DNA of 64,000 bases from Candidatus Kuenenia stuttgartensis (GTDB taxonomy: Bacteria > Planctomycetota > Planctomycetia > Planctomycetales > Planctomycetaceae). The first letter of the stretch is position 1. Each line of letters begins with the position of its first letter. Both the position numbers and the translations under genes were made by a program. Below the pieces are notes generated by a model. That model worked only from the letters and a program-made list of their open reading frames with translations, had not been told where the DNA came from and ran no database searches. Positions 41,084 through 50,272 of the stretch are shown here, piece after piece. The stretch is taken from contig CAMDRI010000007.1 of assembly GCA_945906725.1 (NCBI GenBank), forward strand, positions 1 to 64,000. Direction: 5' to 3'.

Positions 41084-41896
41084 CTACGATTCTTGCACTC
41101 GATGCTCGTGGCTGCGCAGATGCTGCGAACAATACTCGAACGTGCCCGCGTCACACTTCGAGCAAATACGGAAGTCTTCGTGAGGCTCGTCATGCTCGGT
41201 CAAGCCGCAGATCACGCACGTGTGGAAGGGCTTGTTCCCTTCCGCGACCTTGCGGAAAGCGGTCTCCATCGTCCGCCTGCCGGATCGCGCTCGCTGAAAA
41301 ACGTCTCGACCAAAGAACAGCAGGAAATTGAAAATCGAGGCGAGCACAAAGGCCCGTCCTGACCAATCGCCAGAAACCAGTACGAAGGCGTATCCAATCC
41401 ACGTCAGCAGCGCCAGCCATTTGATGCGGATCGGAAGGATTAAGTAGATGCTCAGCGTGAAGTCTGGAAACAAGTACGCGAATGCGAGGAAGACCGACGA
41501 GCCGATGAATATGTTCGTGGCGGGTCCGCCGTTCGGCAGCAGGAACGCCGCAGCAATCGTCGCCAGCACCGAGATCAACACATAAAAGTTGTACCGCACC
41601 GTGCCCCAATGGCCCTCGAGTGCCGTTCCCATCAGCCAGAACAGATAGATGCAAAAGATCGTCAGAATGCCGTCTCCTGGCGGCAGAAAGACAAACGTGG
41701 CCAGACGCCAAACCTCGCCCTCCATGACCTTGGCGGGGATCAACAGGAAGCCTTCGAGAATCGTGTCTTGTCCGGCACGACGCGGAAGCACTCGAACCAA
41801 CAGCCACAGCGCCCCCTGGAACCCGGCTAGAAATCCCGTGAGGTTCGGGATCGCGAAACGACGAAAGCGACGTTCAAGGTGATCCAGTAAATTCAT
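41084..41896 (-). CDS. Rhomboid/derlin-like membrane protein with C-terminal Cys-rich zinc-finger-like tail
   Basis: Multi-TM, EGHWGTVRYNFYVLI; C-terminus CVICGLTEHDEPHEDFRICSKCDAGTFEYCSQHL. Confidence 0.6.
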   Translation of the reverse strand: MNLLDHLERRFRRFAIPNLTGFLAGFQGALWLLVRVLPRRAGQDTILEGFLLIPAKVMEGEVWRLATFVFLPPGDGILTIFCIYLFWLMGTALEGHWGTVRYNFYVLISVLATIAAAFLLPNGGPATNIFIGSSVFLAFAYLFPDFTLSIYLILPIRIKWLALLTWIGYAFVLVSGDWSGRAFVLASIFNFLLFFGRDVFQRARSGRRTMETAFRKVAEGNKPFHTCVICGLTEHDEPHEDFRICSKCDAGTFEYCSQHLRSHEHRVQES

Positions 41897-42402
41897 GTTG
41901 GTTTGTCTTTCACTCCCGCGAGTCGATGCACTGTTCGCCATTCGTCGGCCGTGACCGGCTGAATCGACAGCCGCGCTCCCTGCCGAATCACCATCATCTC
42001 GCGCAGATCAGCACACACTTTGAGTTCATCCCGTGTGACCGGCTTCGGAAAAACTTGCAGCAGCCGCACATCAACCATGAACCACGTCGGCTCGTCGGGA
42101 TTGCTCTTCGGGTCGTAGTGATGGTCTTTCGGATCAAATGCCGTGTGGTCGGGATAGCCGGTCTTCACGATCTCGGCCGTGCCGACAATCGCCATCGGGT
42201 CGGCGTTGCTGTGATAAAAGAGGACTCGGTCGCCAAGCCGAATCGTGTCGCGCAGAAGATTGCGAGCCTGATAATTGCGGACGCCGTCCCAGAACGTCAT
42301 CTTGGTCGGTTCGCGTGCCAGATCGGCAATCGAATACGCTTCTGGCTCCGACTTGAACAGCCAGTATTGTCGAGCGGATGGAGTGAATTTCTTCTTGGCG
42401 GT
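41893..42402 (-). CDS. EVE-domain protein
   Basis: YWLFKSEPEAYSIADL..TFWDGVRNYQARNLLRD.IRLGDRVLFYHSNADPMAIVGTAEIVKTGYPDHTAFDP. Confidence 0.93.
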   Translation of the reverse strand, partial: TAKKKFTPSARQYWLFKSEPEAYSIADLAREPTKMTFWDGVRNYQARNLLRDTIRLGDRVLFYHSNADPMAIVGTAEIVKTGYPDHTAFDPKDHHYDPKSNPDEPTWFMVDVRLLQVFPKPVTRDELKVCADLREMMVIRQGARLSIQPVTADEWRTVHRLAGVKDKPT

Positions 42403-42550
42403 CATGCAGTGTCTCCTTGGTTCGGGATTCTGGCAGCCGAGATCGGATTGCTCTAGCGACTTGGCGACCGGCGGAACTCCCAACTTCTGGCGTCGCTGAT
42501 ATGCTTTGCCGCCATTGCATCAGTTCCGACAGTTTCAGGAGAATCCGTTC

Positions 42551-43111
42551 ATGCTCAAAGTTTTGCTGGTCATCGGGGACGCGACCGAAGTCCTCGACAC
42601 GATGTATCCGTTCTTTCGGCTGCCCGAAGATGGCTTCGAGGTCGTCGTCGCGGGACCGGAGAAGAAGCTGTATCACATGGTGCTGCACGAAATCCCGCCC
42701 GGCTCGACATGGGACATCACGCAAGAGACCGCCGGCTATCATTTGCAGGCCGACATCGCCTTCCGCGACGTGAAGCCTGACGAGTACGCCGGCTTGTTTC
42801 TGTCCGGCGGCCGAGCACCGGAATATCTGCGGTACGACCAAGACCTGCTGCGGATCACGCGAGACTTCTTCGAGAAGAACAAGCCAGTCGCGTCGGTCTG
42901 TCACGGCATCGAAATCGTCGCTGCGGCTGATTGCCTGAAAGGCCGCACGGCGACAACCGTCGCGAAATGTGCGCTCGACATCACGCAAGTCGGCGGCAAG
43001 TATGTCAACCAGCAAGTGGTGGTCGATGGCAACTTCGTCACTGCTCGCGTTTGGATGGACAACACGCCGTTCGTGAAAGAATTCATCAAGCTGCTGAAAG
43101 CCGCCCAGTGA
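42551..43111 (+). CDS. DJ-1/PfpI family protein
   Basis: MLKVLLVIGDATEVLDTMYPF; YAGLFLSGGRAPEYLRYDQDLL; KPVASVCHGIEIVAAADCLKGRTAT. Confidence 0.9.
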   Translation: MLKVLLVIGDATEVLDTMYPFFRLPEDGFEVVVAGPEKKLYHMVLHEIPPGSTWDITQETAGYHLQADIAFRDVKPDEYAGLFLSGGRAPEYLRYDQDLLRITRDFFEKNKPVASVCHGIEIVAAADCLKGRTATTVAKCALDITQVGGKYVNQQVVVDGNFVTARVWMDNTPFVKEFIKLLKAAQ

Positions 43112-43141
43112 CAGGAGGTCGCGATCTTGAGCTTCCGAATT

Positions 43142-44368
43142 ATGTGCGTGATGTGTGTGGTCGTGTTGTCAGCGAGCTCGCTGCTCGCTGGTGACTGGCC
43201 GCAGATTCTTGGTCCGAACCGTGATGGCCTCGCCGCTGCCGATGAAAAACTCGCCGACTCCTGGCCGAAGGACGGCCCGCCAGTCATTTGGCAGCGCGAC
43301 GTTGGCGGAGGCTTTGCTGGAGTGGCCGTCGCTGGCAACACGGCCATCGTATTTCATCGAGTCGGCGACGAAGAAGTCGCGGAGGCGATGGACGCGAAGA
43401 CCGGCACGACCAAGTGGAAGGCCGGCAGCCCGACGACTTTTTCGAGCGGCTCCTCCGACGATCAAGGCCCGCGCTGCACGCCGATCATCGCTGGCGATCG
43501 AGTGTTTGTCTTCGGTGCTCAAGGAACGCTGCGCTGCCTCGATCTAAAAACCGGCAAGAAGATTTGGCAGCGTGACACGCACGCCGAGTTCAAGGCTCCC
43601 GAAGGCTATTTCGGTGCCGGCAGTTCTCCGCTGGTGGCGGGCGACAAGTTGCTGGTCAACGTCGGAGGCAGCCGAGGCGGAGCGGGGATCGTGGCGTTCG
43701 ACCTCGCCACCGGAAAAACCGTGTGGCAGGCGACCGATGAAGCCGCGAGCTACTCCTCACCGGTCCTCGCGACCGTCGATGGCACGAAGCACGCCCTCTT
43801 TGTGACGCGAATGAAGACCGTCTCGCTCGATCCCGACACCGGCAAGGTGCGATTCGAGTTTCCCTTCGGGAAACGTGGTCCGACCGTCAACGGAGCGACT
43901 CCGATCGTGCTCGATGGGCATCTGCTAGTTTCCGCCCACTACGGAGTCGGCGCGACCTTCGCCAAGATCGGCGCAACCGCCGCCGACGAGAAATGGAACA
44001 GCGACGACCTGATCTCCAGCCAGTACATGACGCCGCTGGTCCAAGACGGATTGGTCTACGGCATCCACGGCCAGGAGCGCGTCGAAGACTCAGAGCTGCG
44101 CTGTCTCGATCCGCGCACGAAACGTATTCTGTGGTCAAAGCCGAGCTTCGGTTTCGGAACGATGATCGCAGCAGACGGCAAAATGCTCATGCTGACGACC
44201 GACGGCGAACTCATCCTCTGGCGGACGGATTCGCGCCGCTATCAGGAACTCGCGCGTGCTCGCATCTTCAAATCAACGACTCGCGCGCTGCCGGCACTCT
44301 CCAGCGGAAACCTCTTTGCCCGCGACTCGCGCACGCTCAAGTGTCTTCAGATCGGTCCCACGAAATAG
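43142..44368 (+). CDS. PQQ-like beta-propeller repeat protein, secreted
   Basis: DWPQILGPNRDGLA, GTLRCLDLKTGKKIWQRD, VAFDLATGKTVWQATDE. Confidence 0.88.
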   Translation: MCVMCVVVLSASSLLAGDWPQILGPNRDGLAAADEKLADSWPKDGPPVIWQRDVGGGFAGVAVAGNTAIVFHRVGDEEVAEAMDAKTGTTKWKAGSPTTFSSGSSDDQGPRCTPIIAGDRVFVFGAQGTLRCLDLKTGKKIWQRDTHAEFKAPEGYFGAGSSPLVAGDKLLVNVGGSRGGAGIVAFDLATGKTVWQATDEAASYSSPVLATVDGTKHALFVTRMKTVSLDPDTGKVRFEFPFGKRGPTVNGATPIVLDGHLLVSAHYGVGATFAKIGATAADEKWNSDDLISSQYMTPLVQDGLVYGIHGQERVEDSELRCLDPRTKRILWSKPSFGFGTMIAADGKMLMLTTDGELILWRTDSRRYQELARARIFKSTTRALPALSSGNLFARDSRTLKCLQIGPTK

Positions 44369-44379
44369 GTCCAACCGGC

Positions 44380-44781
44380 CTAGCGTCGCCACTTCCGAGT
44401 TCGCTGCTGCTCCGCACAATGCATGCAGGTGCGAACATACGGGATCGCTCGGAGACGCTCTTTGATGATGACGGACTTTGCGGGAGGCTTGCCCTGCTCC
44501 AGACACTTCTCACAGAGGCCGTAAGTTCCCGTGTCAATTTTCTTTAGAGCCAGGGAGATCTCCTCCAGAATCTCTTGCTCATTCTCGACGAACCGGAGCG
44601 AGAAGTCTTGCTCGTAGTTGTCGGTTCCCAGCTCGGCAATGTGCGTCGGGCTTTTCGAGTCACCGTCCCCGTCGGCTCGGTGCAAGGCACCATCCGCCAA
44701 GTGCTGGACGTCTCCGCGGAGTCGCGTCTGGAGGCTCAATAAAAGCGTCCGATACTCTGTCAGTTCAGGTTTTTTCAGCAT
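44380..44781 (-). CDS. DksA/TraR C4-type zinc finger protein
   Basis: LKKIDTGTYGLCEKCLEQGKPPAKSVIIKERLRAIPYVRTCMHCAEQQ. Confidence 0.9.
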   Translation of the reverse strand: MLKKPELTEYRTLLLSLQTRLRGDVQHLADGALHRADGDGDSKSPTHIAELGTDNYEQDFSLRFVENEQEILEEISLALKKIDTGTYGLCEKCLEQGKPPAKSVIIKERLRAIPYVRTCMHCAEQQRTRKWRR

Positions 44782-44976
44782 TGAGGGAACCCATTTTGGC
44801 ATGCCAAGCGGGGCGGTTTGGGTCTACGGAAACGACAATCGAAGCCGCGTCCAAACTACTTCCTCCCTGAGCGTCATCGGGCCGAAACCCGATCCAGCCG
44901 CTTCCAGCAGCCGGTTAAAAGTGCGGGATTATCGCCGGGTTTTCCCTGTTATCAAGGTTCCAGGCGAAGATGTGCG

Positions 44977-45018
44977 TAAAAATAGCGTCAGTCGCCACAC
45001 AATTGTGGCGATCCTGAC
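44977..45018 (-). terminator. Rho-independent-like terminator downstream of the Gfo/Idh gene
   Basis: Minus strand: GTCAG-GA-TCGCCACA-ATTG-TGTGGCGA-CTGAC followed by GCTATTTTTA. Confidence 0.7.
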
Positions 45019-45057
45019 TGTTGCAGAGCGGCTGCAACTCAAGTCTCAGACAGCTAT

Positions 45058-46110
45058 TTACGCTGCTTTGAGTTGAACGGCGGAGAGGGGGGCCGGCTCC
45101 CGAATCGGCGCCTGTGCTGCCAAGACTCCGAGAACTCGCTCCGCGACCGTCAACGCTGCGACGGCCACTGTGCCAGTCACTGTGGGTGAGGTTCCGGATC
45201 GGACGCACTCCACGAATTCGGCGATCTCGGCCGTGAGGGCGTCTTGCGGTGCCGGGACTTCTTTTTGAACCTCGATCAACGAACCAAAAACTTCCTGCTT
45301 GAGTTGCTCGATGTCGGCACCCGGCAGCCGAGCACATTCGACTGGCGACATTCCGAACAGCAGTCGCGCCGACGGGGAGTACGACGTCACTTCGCGCGAG
45401 CCAAAATCGACGTTCAGGCACCGAGTTGCCGTCCAGATGGTCGCCGCGCGGCGAGTCGTCGGATGGACGCGGCTGGCCGAGAGATCGGCGACGCAGCCGT
45501 TTTCAAATGTGAGCCGGGCCTGCACGACGTCCTCATGCTGCCCCATCAGAGTGATCCCGAACGCCTCGATACGGCTGACCGGGGAACGGACCAGCGACAG
45601 AACCAGATCGATGTCGTGGATCATCATGTCATGCACGACGCCGATATCGGTCGAGCGAAAACTGAACGGGCTGAGTCGCTCGGCCCGGATGTAGCGTGGC
45701 TGGTCACACAACTTGGCAGCTGCTTGGAATGCCGGATTGAATCGTTCGACGTGACCAACTTGCAGAATCGCCCCAGTTCGCTCAGCGAGTTGGACAAGCT
45801 GCACGGCCTCGGTCAAATCGGCGGCCAACGGTTTTTCAACTAGAGAGTGAATTCCGTTCTCCAGAAAATCGGTGGCAACGCGACTGTGGAAGCCGGTTGG
45901 TACCGCGATCGTCACGGCGTCCACGGCGTCAATGAGCGTGCGGTGGTCGGCGACCCATTTCGTCCCCGCCGACTCGGCAACCAGTCGGCCTTGAGCTTCG
46001 CTGGGGTCCGCCACGGCAACCAATTCGACACCAGGAATCTGCGACACAATTCTCGCGTGATGGCGGCCAAGAGCTCCGACTCCAATCACGGCCATTCTCA
46101 AAACTGACAT
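45058..46110 (-). CDS. Gfo/Idh/MocA family oxidoreductase
   Basis: MSVLRMAVIGVGALGRHHARIVSQIPGVELVAVADPS; HSLVEKPLAADLTEAVQL; GVVHDMMIHDIDLVL; directly downstream of lpxA. Confidence 0.9.
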   Translation of the reverse strand: MSVLRMAVIGVGALGRHHARIVSQIPGVELVAVADPSEAQGRLVAESAGTKWVADHRTLIDAVDAVTIAVPTGFHSRVATDFLENGIHSLVEKPLAADLTEAVQLVQLAERTGAILQVGHVERFNPAFQAAAKLCDQPRYIRAERLSPFSFRSTDIGVVHDMMIHDIDLVLSLVRSPVSRIEAFGITLMGQHEDVVQARLTFENGCVADLSASRVHPTTRRAATIWTATRCLNVDFGSREVTSYSPSARLLFGMSPVECARLPGADIEQLKQEVFGSLIEVQKEVPAPQDALTAEIAEFVECVRSGTSPTVTGTVAVAALTVAERVLGVLAAQAPIREPAPLSAVQLKAA

Positions 46111-46123
46111 GAACGCTTCCTCA

Positions 46124-46975
46124 TTACGCCGCTTTGCGTTGTTCGCGTGTGTTGATCGAAGGCGCGTTGCGGAACACCTCCCGGCCGCGACTAAATTTGC
46201 CGGCGTTCGTCATATCCATGAAGTTCAGCAGCGTGTGCAGTTCGATTGAATGGATGTCGTCTTGCTGCTGGGCGAAGAACTCACGCACGTCGGCGATTCC
46301 TTTGTGCTCGCGGAACAGCTGCTTGTAAGCCTGTCGGATGATCGCGATGGACGATTCCGACACACCCGCTCGTCTCATGCCAACCAGATTGATCGTCTTC
46401 ACCTCAAAGTTGTCGCTCCCGGTGGCCATCATGTAGGGAGCCACATCGACGACACAGCGACAGCCGCCGCTGATGAACGCCAACGTGCCGATCGAGCAAA
46501 AGTGATGCACGACCGTGTTGCCGGAAACGATCGCTCGGTCGTGAACATGGACATGCCCTCCGAGCAACACGCCGTTGACCAGCATCACATGGTTACCGAC
46601 GTAACAGTTGTGAGCGACATGCGCGTTCGACATCAGCATGTTGTGACTACCGATGCGAGTGCCGTGGTCTTCCTTCTCGGCACCGCGATTAACGGTCACC
46701 CCCTCGCGGAAGACGTTGTCGTCACCAATTTCCAACCAAGTCGCTGATTCTTGATAACTGTGGTCCTGCGGTTCACCACCGATGACGCAATTCGAGAAGA
46801 AGCGATTCCGCTCGCCGATCGTCGCGTGGCCGAGGACCGTCACGTTGTTGGCCAACTGGCAGCCGTTGCCGAGCTTCACATGCGGGCCGATCACGCAAAA
46901 CGGGCCAATCTCGATGTTGTCACCGAGTTCCGCTTGGGGGTCCACGCACGCCAAGGAGTGAATCAGGTTGGCCAT
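46124..46975 (-). CDS. lpxA: UDP-N-acetylglucosamine acyltransferase
   Basis: Hexapeptide repeats; IHSLACVDPQAELGDNIEIGPFCVIGPHVKLGNGC; MLMSNAHVAHNCYVGNHVMLVNGVLLGGHVHVHDRAIVSGNTVVHHFCSIG. Confidence 0.92.
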   Translation of the reverse strand: MANLIHSLACVDPQAELGDNIEIGPFCVIGPHVKLGNGCQLANNVTVLGHATIGERNRFFSNCVIGGEPQDHSYQESATWLEIGDDNVFREGVTVNRGAEKEDHGTRIGSHNMLMSNAHVAHNCYVGNHVMLVNGVLLGGHVHVHDRAIVSGNTVVHHFCSIGTLAFISGGCRCVVDVAPYMMATGSDNFEVKTINLVGMRRAGVSESSIAIIRQAYKQLFREHKGIADVREFFAQQQDDIHSIELHTLLNFMDMTNAGKFSRGREVFRNAPSINTREQRKAA

Positions 46976-46987
46976 GTGATGTCCTAC

Positions 46988-47866
46988 TCAAATCGCCTCG
47001 GAACGCTGCGAACTCTGATGAGTCACCAGAATTCGGCGAACGAGGTCGTGATTGTGTCTGTGTCCGGAACGATAGGCGTTGAAGTAGCCTCGCAAGTCCG
47101 CGCCGATCAGGGCGAAGTCTCCGAGGCAATCCAGAATCTTGTGCCGTACTGCTTCGTCGGCCACTCGCAATTTGTTACCAATGACGTGACCGTTCGCATC
47201 GAATACGAGCAGATCTTGGTGCGTCATACGGCGTCCGTATCCCGCGGCCTGCAACGCCGCGACTTCCGTGTCGAGCACAAACGTCCGCGCGAAGGCGATC
47301 TCACGAACGAACGTTTCAGGAGTGATCTCGACGGTCAAATTCTGCGGCGAGATCGGTGAGCGATCGCCGTAATCCAGTTGGTAGGTGATCGCCAGACCGT
47401 TGTGGTTCATCGGCCGAGCGACGACTTCGATGTCGCCGTCGTCCGCGCCGACTTGCACGGGCATCAGCAACGAGACGACCTCGCGCGGACGATCTTGCTC
47501 GACGATACCGACAGCGAGCAGCAGGTTGCAGACATCGCGGCACGAGCCGTCAAAACCCGGAACCTCTGGCCCGTCGATCTCGATCAGACAGTTGTCGATT
47601 TGCAGTCCCGCCAGCGCCGCCATGACATGCTCGATCATCTCGACCTGCACGCCATCGCGAGCAATCACGGTACGACGCTGACTGTTCGCAATGAACTCAA
47701 TCCTCGCAGGAATCGGTGCCGAGCCTGCCACGTCGATCCGCTGAAACGCAATCCCGTGATCCGCTGGAGCCGGAACAAAACGCAAGCGGGCGTCGGTCCC
47801 GGTGAAGAGACCGACCCCCTGCGTTTCGACTGCTTGCCGAAGAGTGCGTTGAGAACGGAGCAGCAT
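46988..47866 (-). CDS. lpxC: UDP-3-O-acyl-N-acetylglucosamine deacetylase
   Basis: QRTLRQAVETQGVGLFTGTDARLRFVPAP; EMIEHVMAALAGLQIDNCLIEIDGPEVPGFDGS; VRHKILDCLGDFALIG; GHRHNHDLVRRI. Confidence 0.93.
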   Translation of the reverse strand: MLLRSQRTLRQAVETQGVGLFTGTDARLRFVPAPADHGIAFQRIDVAGSAPIPARIEFIANSQRRTVIARDGVQVEMIEHVMAALAGLQIDNCLIEIDGPEVPGFDGSCRDVCNLLLAVGIVEQDRPREVVSLLMPVQVGADDGDIEVVARPMNHNGLAITYQLDYGDRSPISPQNLTVEITPETFVREIAFARTFVLDTEVAALQAAGYGRRMTHQDLLVFDANGHVIGNKLRVADEAVRHKILDCLGDFALIGADLRGYFNAYRSGHRHNHDLVRRILVTHQSSQRSEAI

Positions 47867-47892
47867 GTCGCGGACTTTCGCGAGTGACCGAA

Positions 47893-48591
47893 CTACTTTT
47901 GATTCGCGATGCGCGGCGTGCCAGCACCTGGCCTGCTATCAGTCGCCTTCGGTTGACCATTGTCGAACTGGCGGTTGAGGTACTTGATGACGCCGTCGGT
48001 CAGGTCATCTTCCGCACGGTGGAAGACGATCACGCGGTTCATCACCAACTGCATCTTGCTCATGTCCTCACCCTCGAACGTGTCCGAGTTGAATCGCATG
48101 ACTAGCGTGTAGCCAAAGCGTTCGGAAAACTTCTCGACGACGTCCATCGTTTCGAGATAAACGGTCTTGAGGAGTTCGGCTTCCTTGCGGAGCAACTCGC
48201 GCTGAGCCGTTTGCTTGAACGCGCCGAGCTTGGCGGCCAGATCCGTCTGCTGCTTCTCCAGCTTGATGAACTCTGGGCTGCCTTGCTTGAACTCCTTCAT
48301 TTGCTCGATGACCTGCTGCACTTGAGCGGTCAGCTTCTTGGCGTTCTCTTCGTTGACTTGGAACTCCGACTTCCAGTCCTCTTTGAGGACTTCGATCTTT
48401 TTGTATTCCTTGAAGACGCGGCCCATGTCGATCAGCGCGATCTTGTGGGGAGCCTCGGCCTGCGATGCAGCGGCTGCCGCCGGCGTCACCGCTTTCTTGG
48501 TGCCGCCGGTGGCCGCATTTTGGCCGTAGGCGTTGACGAACACGCTGGCCAAGCCAGCCAACACAGCGGATGAAATCAGAAATTTTCTCAC
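47893..48591 (-). CDS. OmpH/Skp-family periplasmic chaperone
   Basis: Signal peptide, KIALIDMGRVFKEYKKIEVLKEDWKSEFQVNEENAKKLTAQVQQ coiled coil; upstream of lpxC/lpxA. Confidence 0.87.
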   Translation of the reverse strand: MRKFLISSAVLAGLASVFVNAYGQNAATGGTKKAVTPAAAAASQAEAPHKIALIDMGRVFKEYKKIEVLKEDWKSEFQVNEENAKKLTAQVQQVIEQMKEFKQGSPEFIKLEKQQTDLAAKLGAFKQTAQRELLRKEAELLKTVYLETMDVVEKFSERFGYTLVMRFNSDTFEGEDMSKMQLVMNRVIVFHRAEDDLTDGVIKYLNRQFDNGQPKATDSRPGAGTPRIANQK

Positions 48592-48781
48592 GGCAGACGC
48601 ACTCCTTTGCTAGCCGAGACGGAATTGATCGGGCAAGTCGAACCAGCCCCCGAACAGGGACTCGTTCGCATGGCACTCGGTCGCGGATCGCGTCAATCCA
48701 ACGCAGGCCGGACGAAGGGCGGCGTATTCTGCACACCTCCGGAATTGCGTCAATACGAGTCTGAGCGTCCCCGACTCGCCG

Positions 48782-49087
48782 CTACACCCGCACGAACACG
48801 TCGCCCAATTCGACCTTGACCTCAAACGTCGTTTGGCAGATGCGCGGATTCAGGCAGTGCTGACCGTTGGCAATTTGAAATTGCCATCCGTGCCAAGGGC
48901 ACGTCACGACGCCATCGACGAGTTGCCCTTTGGCCAGTGGTCCGCCTTGATGAGCACAAATGCCGTCGATGGCTTGGAATTGTCCATCAACGTTGAACAG
49001 CGCGACGATCCGGCCGCTCACGGCGAACTCCTTGCCGCTGCCAACCGGCACGTCGGACGCCGCAATCAACTTCTGCCAATCGGACAT
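48782..49087 (-). CDS. Rieske [2Fe-2S] protein (NirD/ferredoxin-like)
   Basis: CAHQGGPLAKGQLVDGVVTCPWHGWQFQIANGQ. Confidence 0.92.
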   Translation of the reverse strand: MSDWQKLIAASDVPVGSGKEFAVSGRIVALFNVDGQFQAIDGICAHQGGPLAKGQLVDGVVTCPWHGWQFQIANGQHCLNPRICQTTFEVKVELGDVFVRV

Positions 49088-49221
49088 CATCCCGCTCTCT
49101 TTCTGATTCGAATCGCGCGCCGCGGTGCATTCTCGGATCGCCTCCGCAGGACTATTCTGCGTCGCGAGATTGGCGGCAGTTTCCACTTTCGAAGCGACAC
49201 TCACAACTGACAGTCATCAAC

Positions 49222-50259
49222 ATGCGCGTGCTTGGTCTCGACATCGGAGGAGCAAACATCAAAGCGGCGACAGAGACTGCCGAGGCGCTGTCGATCCCGT
49301 TGGAAATCTGGCGATCGCCGGATCGTTTGATCGACGTGCTGGTCCCGATCATGGACCGCTTCTCAGCCGCAGAACTGCTCGCCGTGACGATGACCGCCGA
49401 GCTAGCCGATTGCTTCACGACCAAGGCGGACGGCATCGACCGAGTGCTGCGAACCGTCGAAGTCATCGCCGGGAAACGACCGATTTGCGTCTGGCAAACA
49501 TCCGGAGAATTCGCCTCAACACAAGAGGCGCGGGACGAACCAAGGCTCACGGCCGCCGCGAACTGGCACGCGCAGGCGACGTTTGTGGGCCGCTTGGTCC
49601 CGCGTGGTTCGGCGATGCTCATCGATATTGGTTCGACAACGACCGATCTCATTCCGTTGGTCGATGGACTGCCGTTGCCGACCGGCCGTACTGACATCGA
49701 ACGTCTACAATCGGGCGAGTTGGTTTACTGCGGAGTGCGACGCACCCCGTTGTGTGCGCTGACGAATTGCGTTCCGCTGGCGGGAACCGATTGTGCCCTC
49801 GCCGCCGAATTGTTCGCAACGATCTTCGACGTCTATCTCACGTTGGGCGACATTGCAGAGAACTCCGCCGACTGTTTGACCGCCAACGGCCGGCCGGCGA
49901 CGTTGGCTGCCGCTCACGACCGAATCGCGCGGTCCATCGGCGGTGACATCACCGAGATCACTTCCGCGGACACGCACCACATCGCCGAGCACATCGCGGC
50001 GACGCAGCTTCGACGGTTGTGTGAAGCCGCCGACAGAGTCGCTTCACGAATGCCAGGGCCTTGCGACAACGTGCTGATTTCCGGCAGCGGAGCGTTCCTC
50101 GCTCGACGAGTCGCAGCCAACACGCCTCGATTGCAAAACGCGACCATCACCTCGCTGCCAGAGCTGTTCGGTCCGCAAGTCTCTGACGCGGCGTGCGCCT
50201 TCGCCGTTGCCAAGCTGGCGGTCGAACGCGAACTGCCGTTCCTCGGCGCATCCGGTTGA
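49222..50259 (+). CDS. H4MPT-linked C1 transfer pathway protein (hydantoinase/ASKHA-like)
   Basis: MRVLGLDIGGANIKAATE; ANWHAQATFVGRLVPRGSAMLIDIGSTTTDLIPLVDG; RLQSGELVYCGVRRTPLCAL. Confidence 0.82.
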   Translation: MRVLGLDIGGANIKAATETAEALSIPLEIWRSPDRLIDVLVPIMDRFSAAELLAVTMTAELADCFTTKADGIDRVLRTVEVIAGKRPICVWQTSGEFASTQEARDEPRLTAAANWHAQATFVGRLVPRGSAMLIDIGSTTTDLIPLVDGLPLPTGRTDIERLQSGELVYCGVRRTPLCALTNCVPLAGTDCALAAELFATIFDVYLTLGDIAENSADCLTANGRPATLAAAHDRIARSIGGDITEITSADTHHIAEHIAATQLRRLCEAADRVASRMPGPCDNVLISGSGAFLARRVAANTPRLQNATITSLPELFGPQVSDAACAFAVAKLAVERELPFLGASG

Positions 50260-50272
50260 GAGGTTCGCCGTC

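Noticed and set aside
44478-44870. Plus-strand ORFs over the DksA-like gene
   Set aside because: Antisense shadow; the minus strand has the conserved C4 zinc finger.
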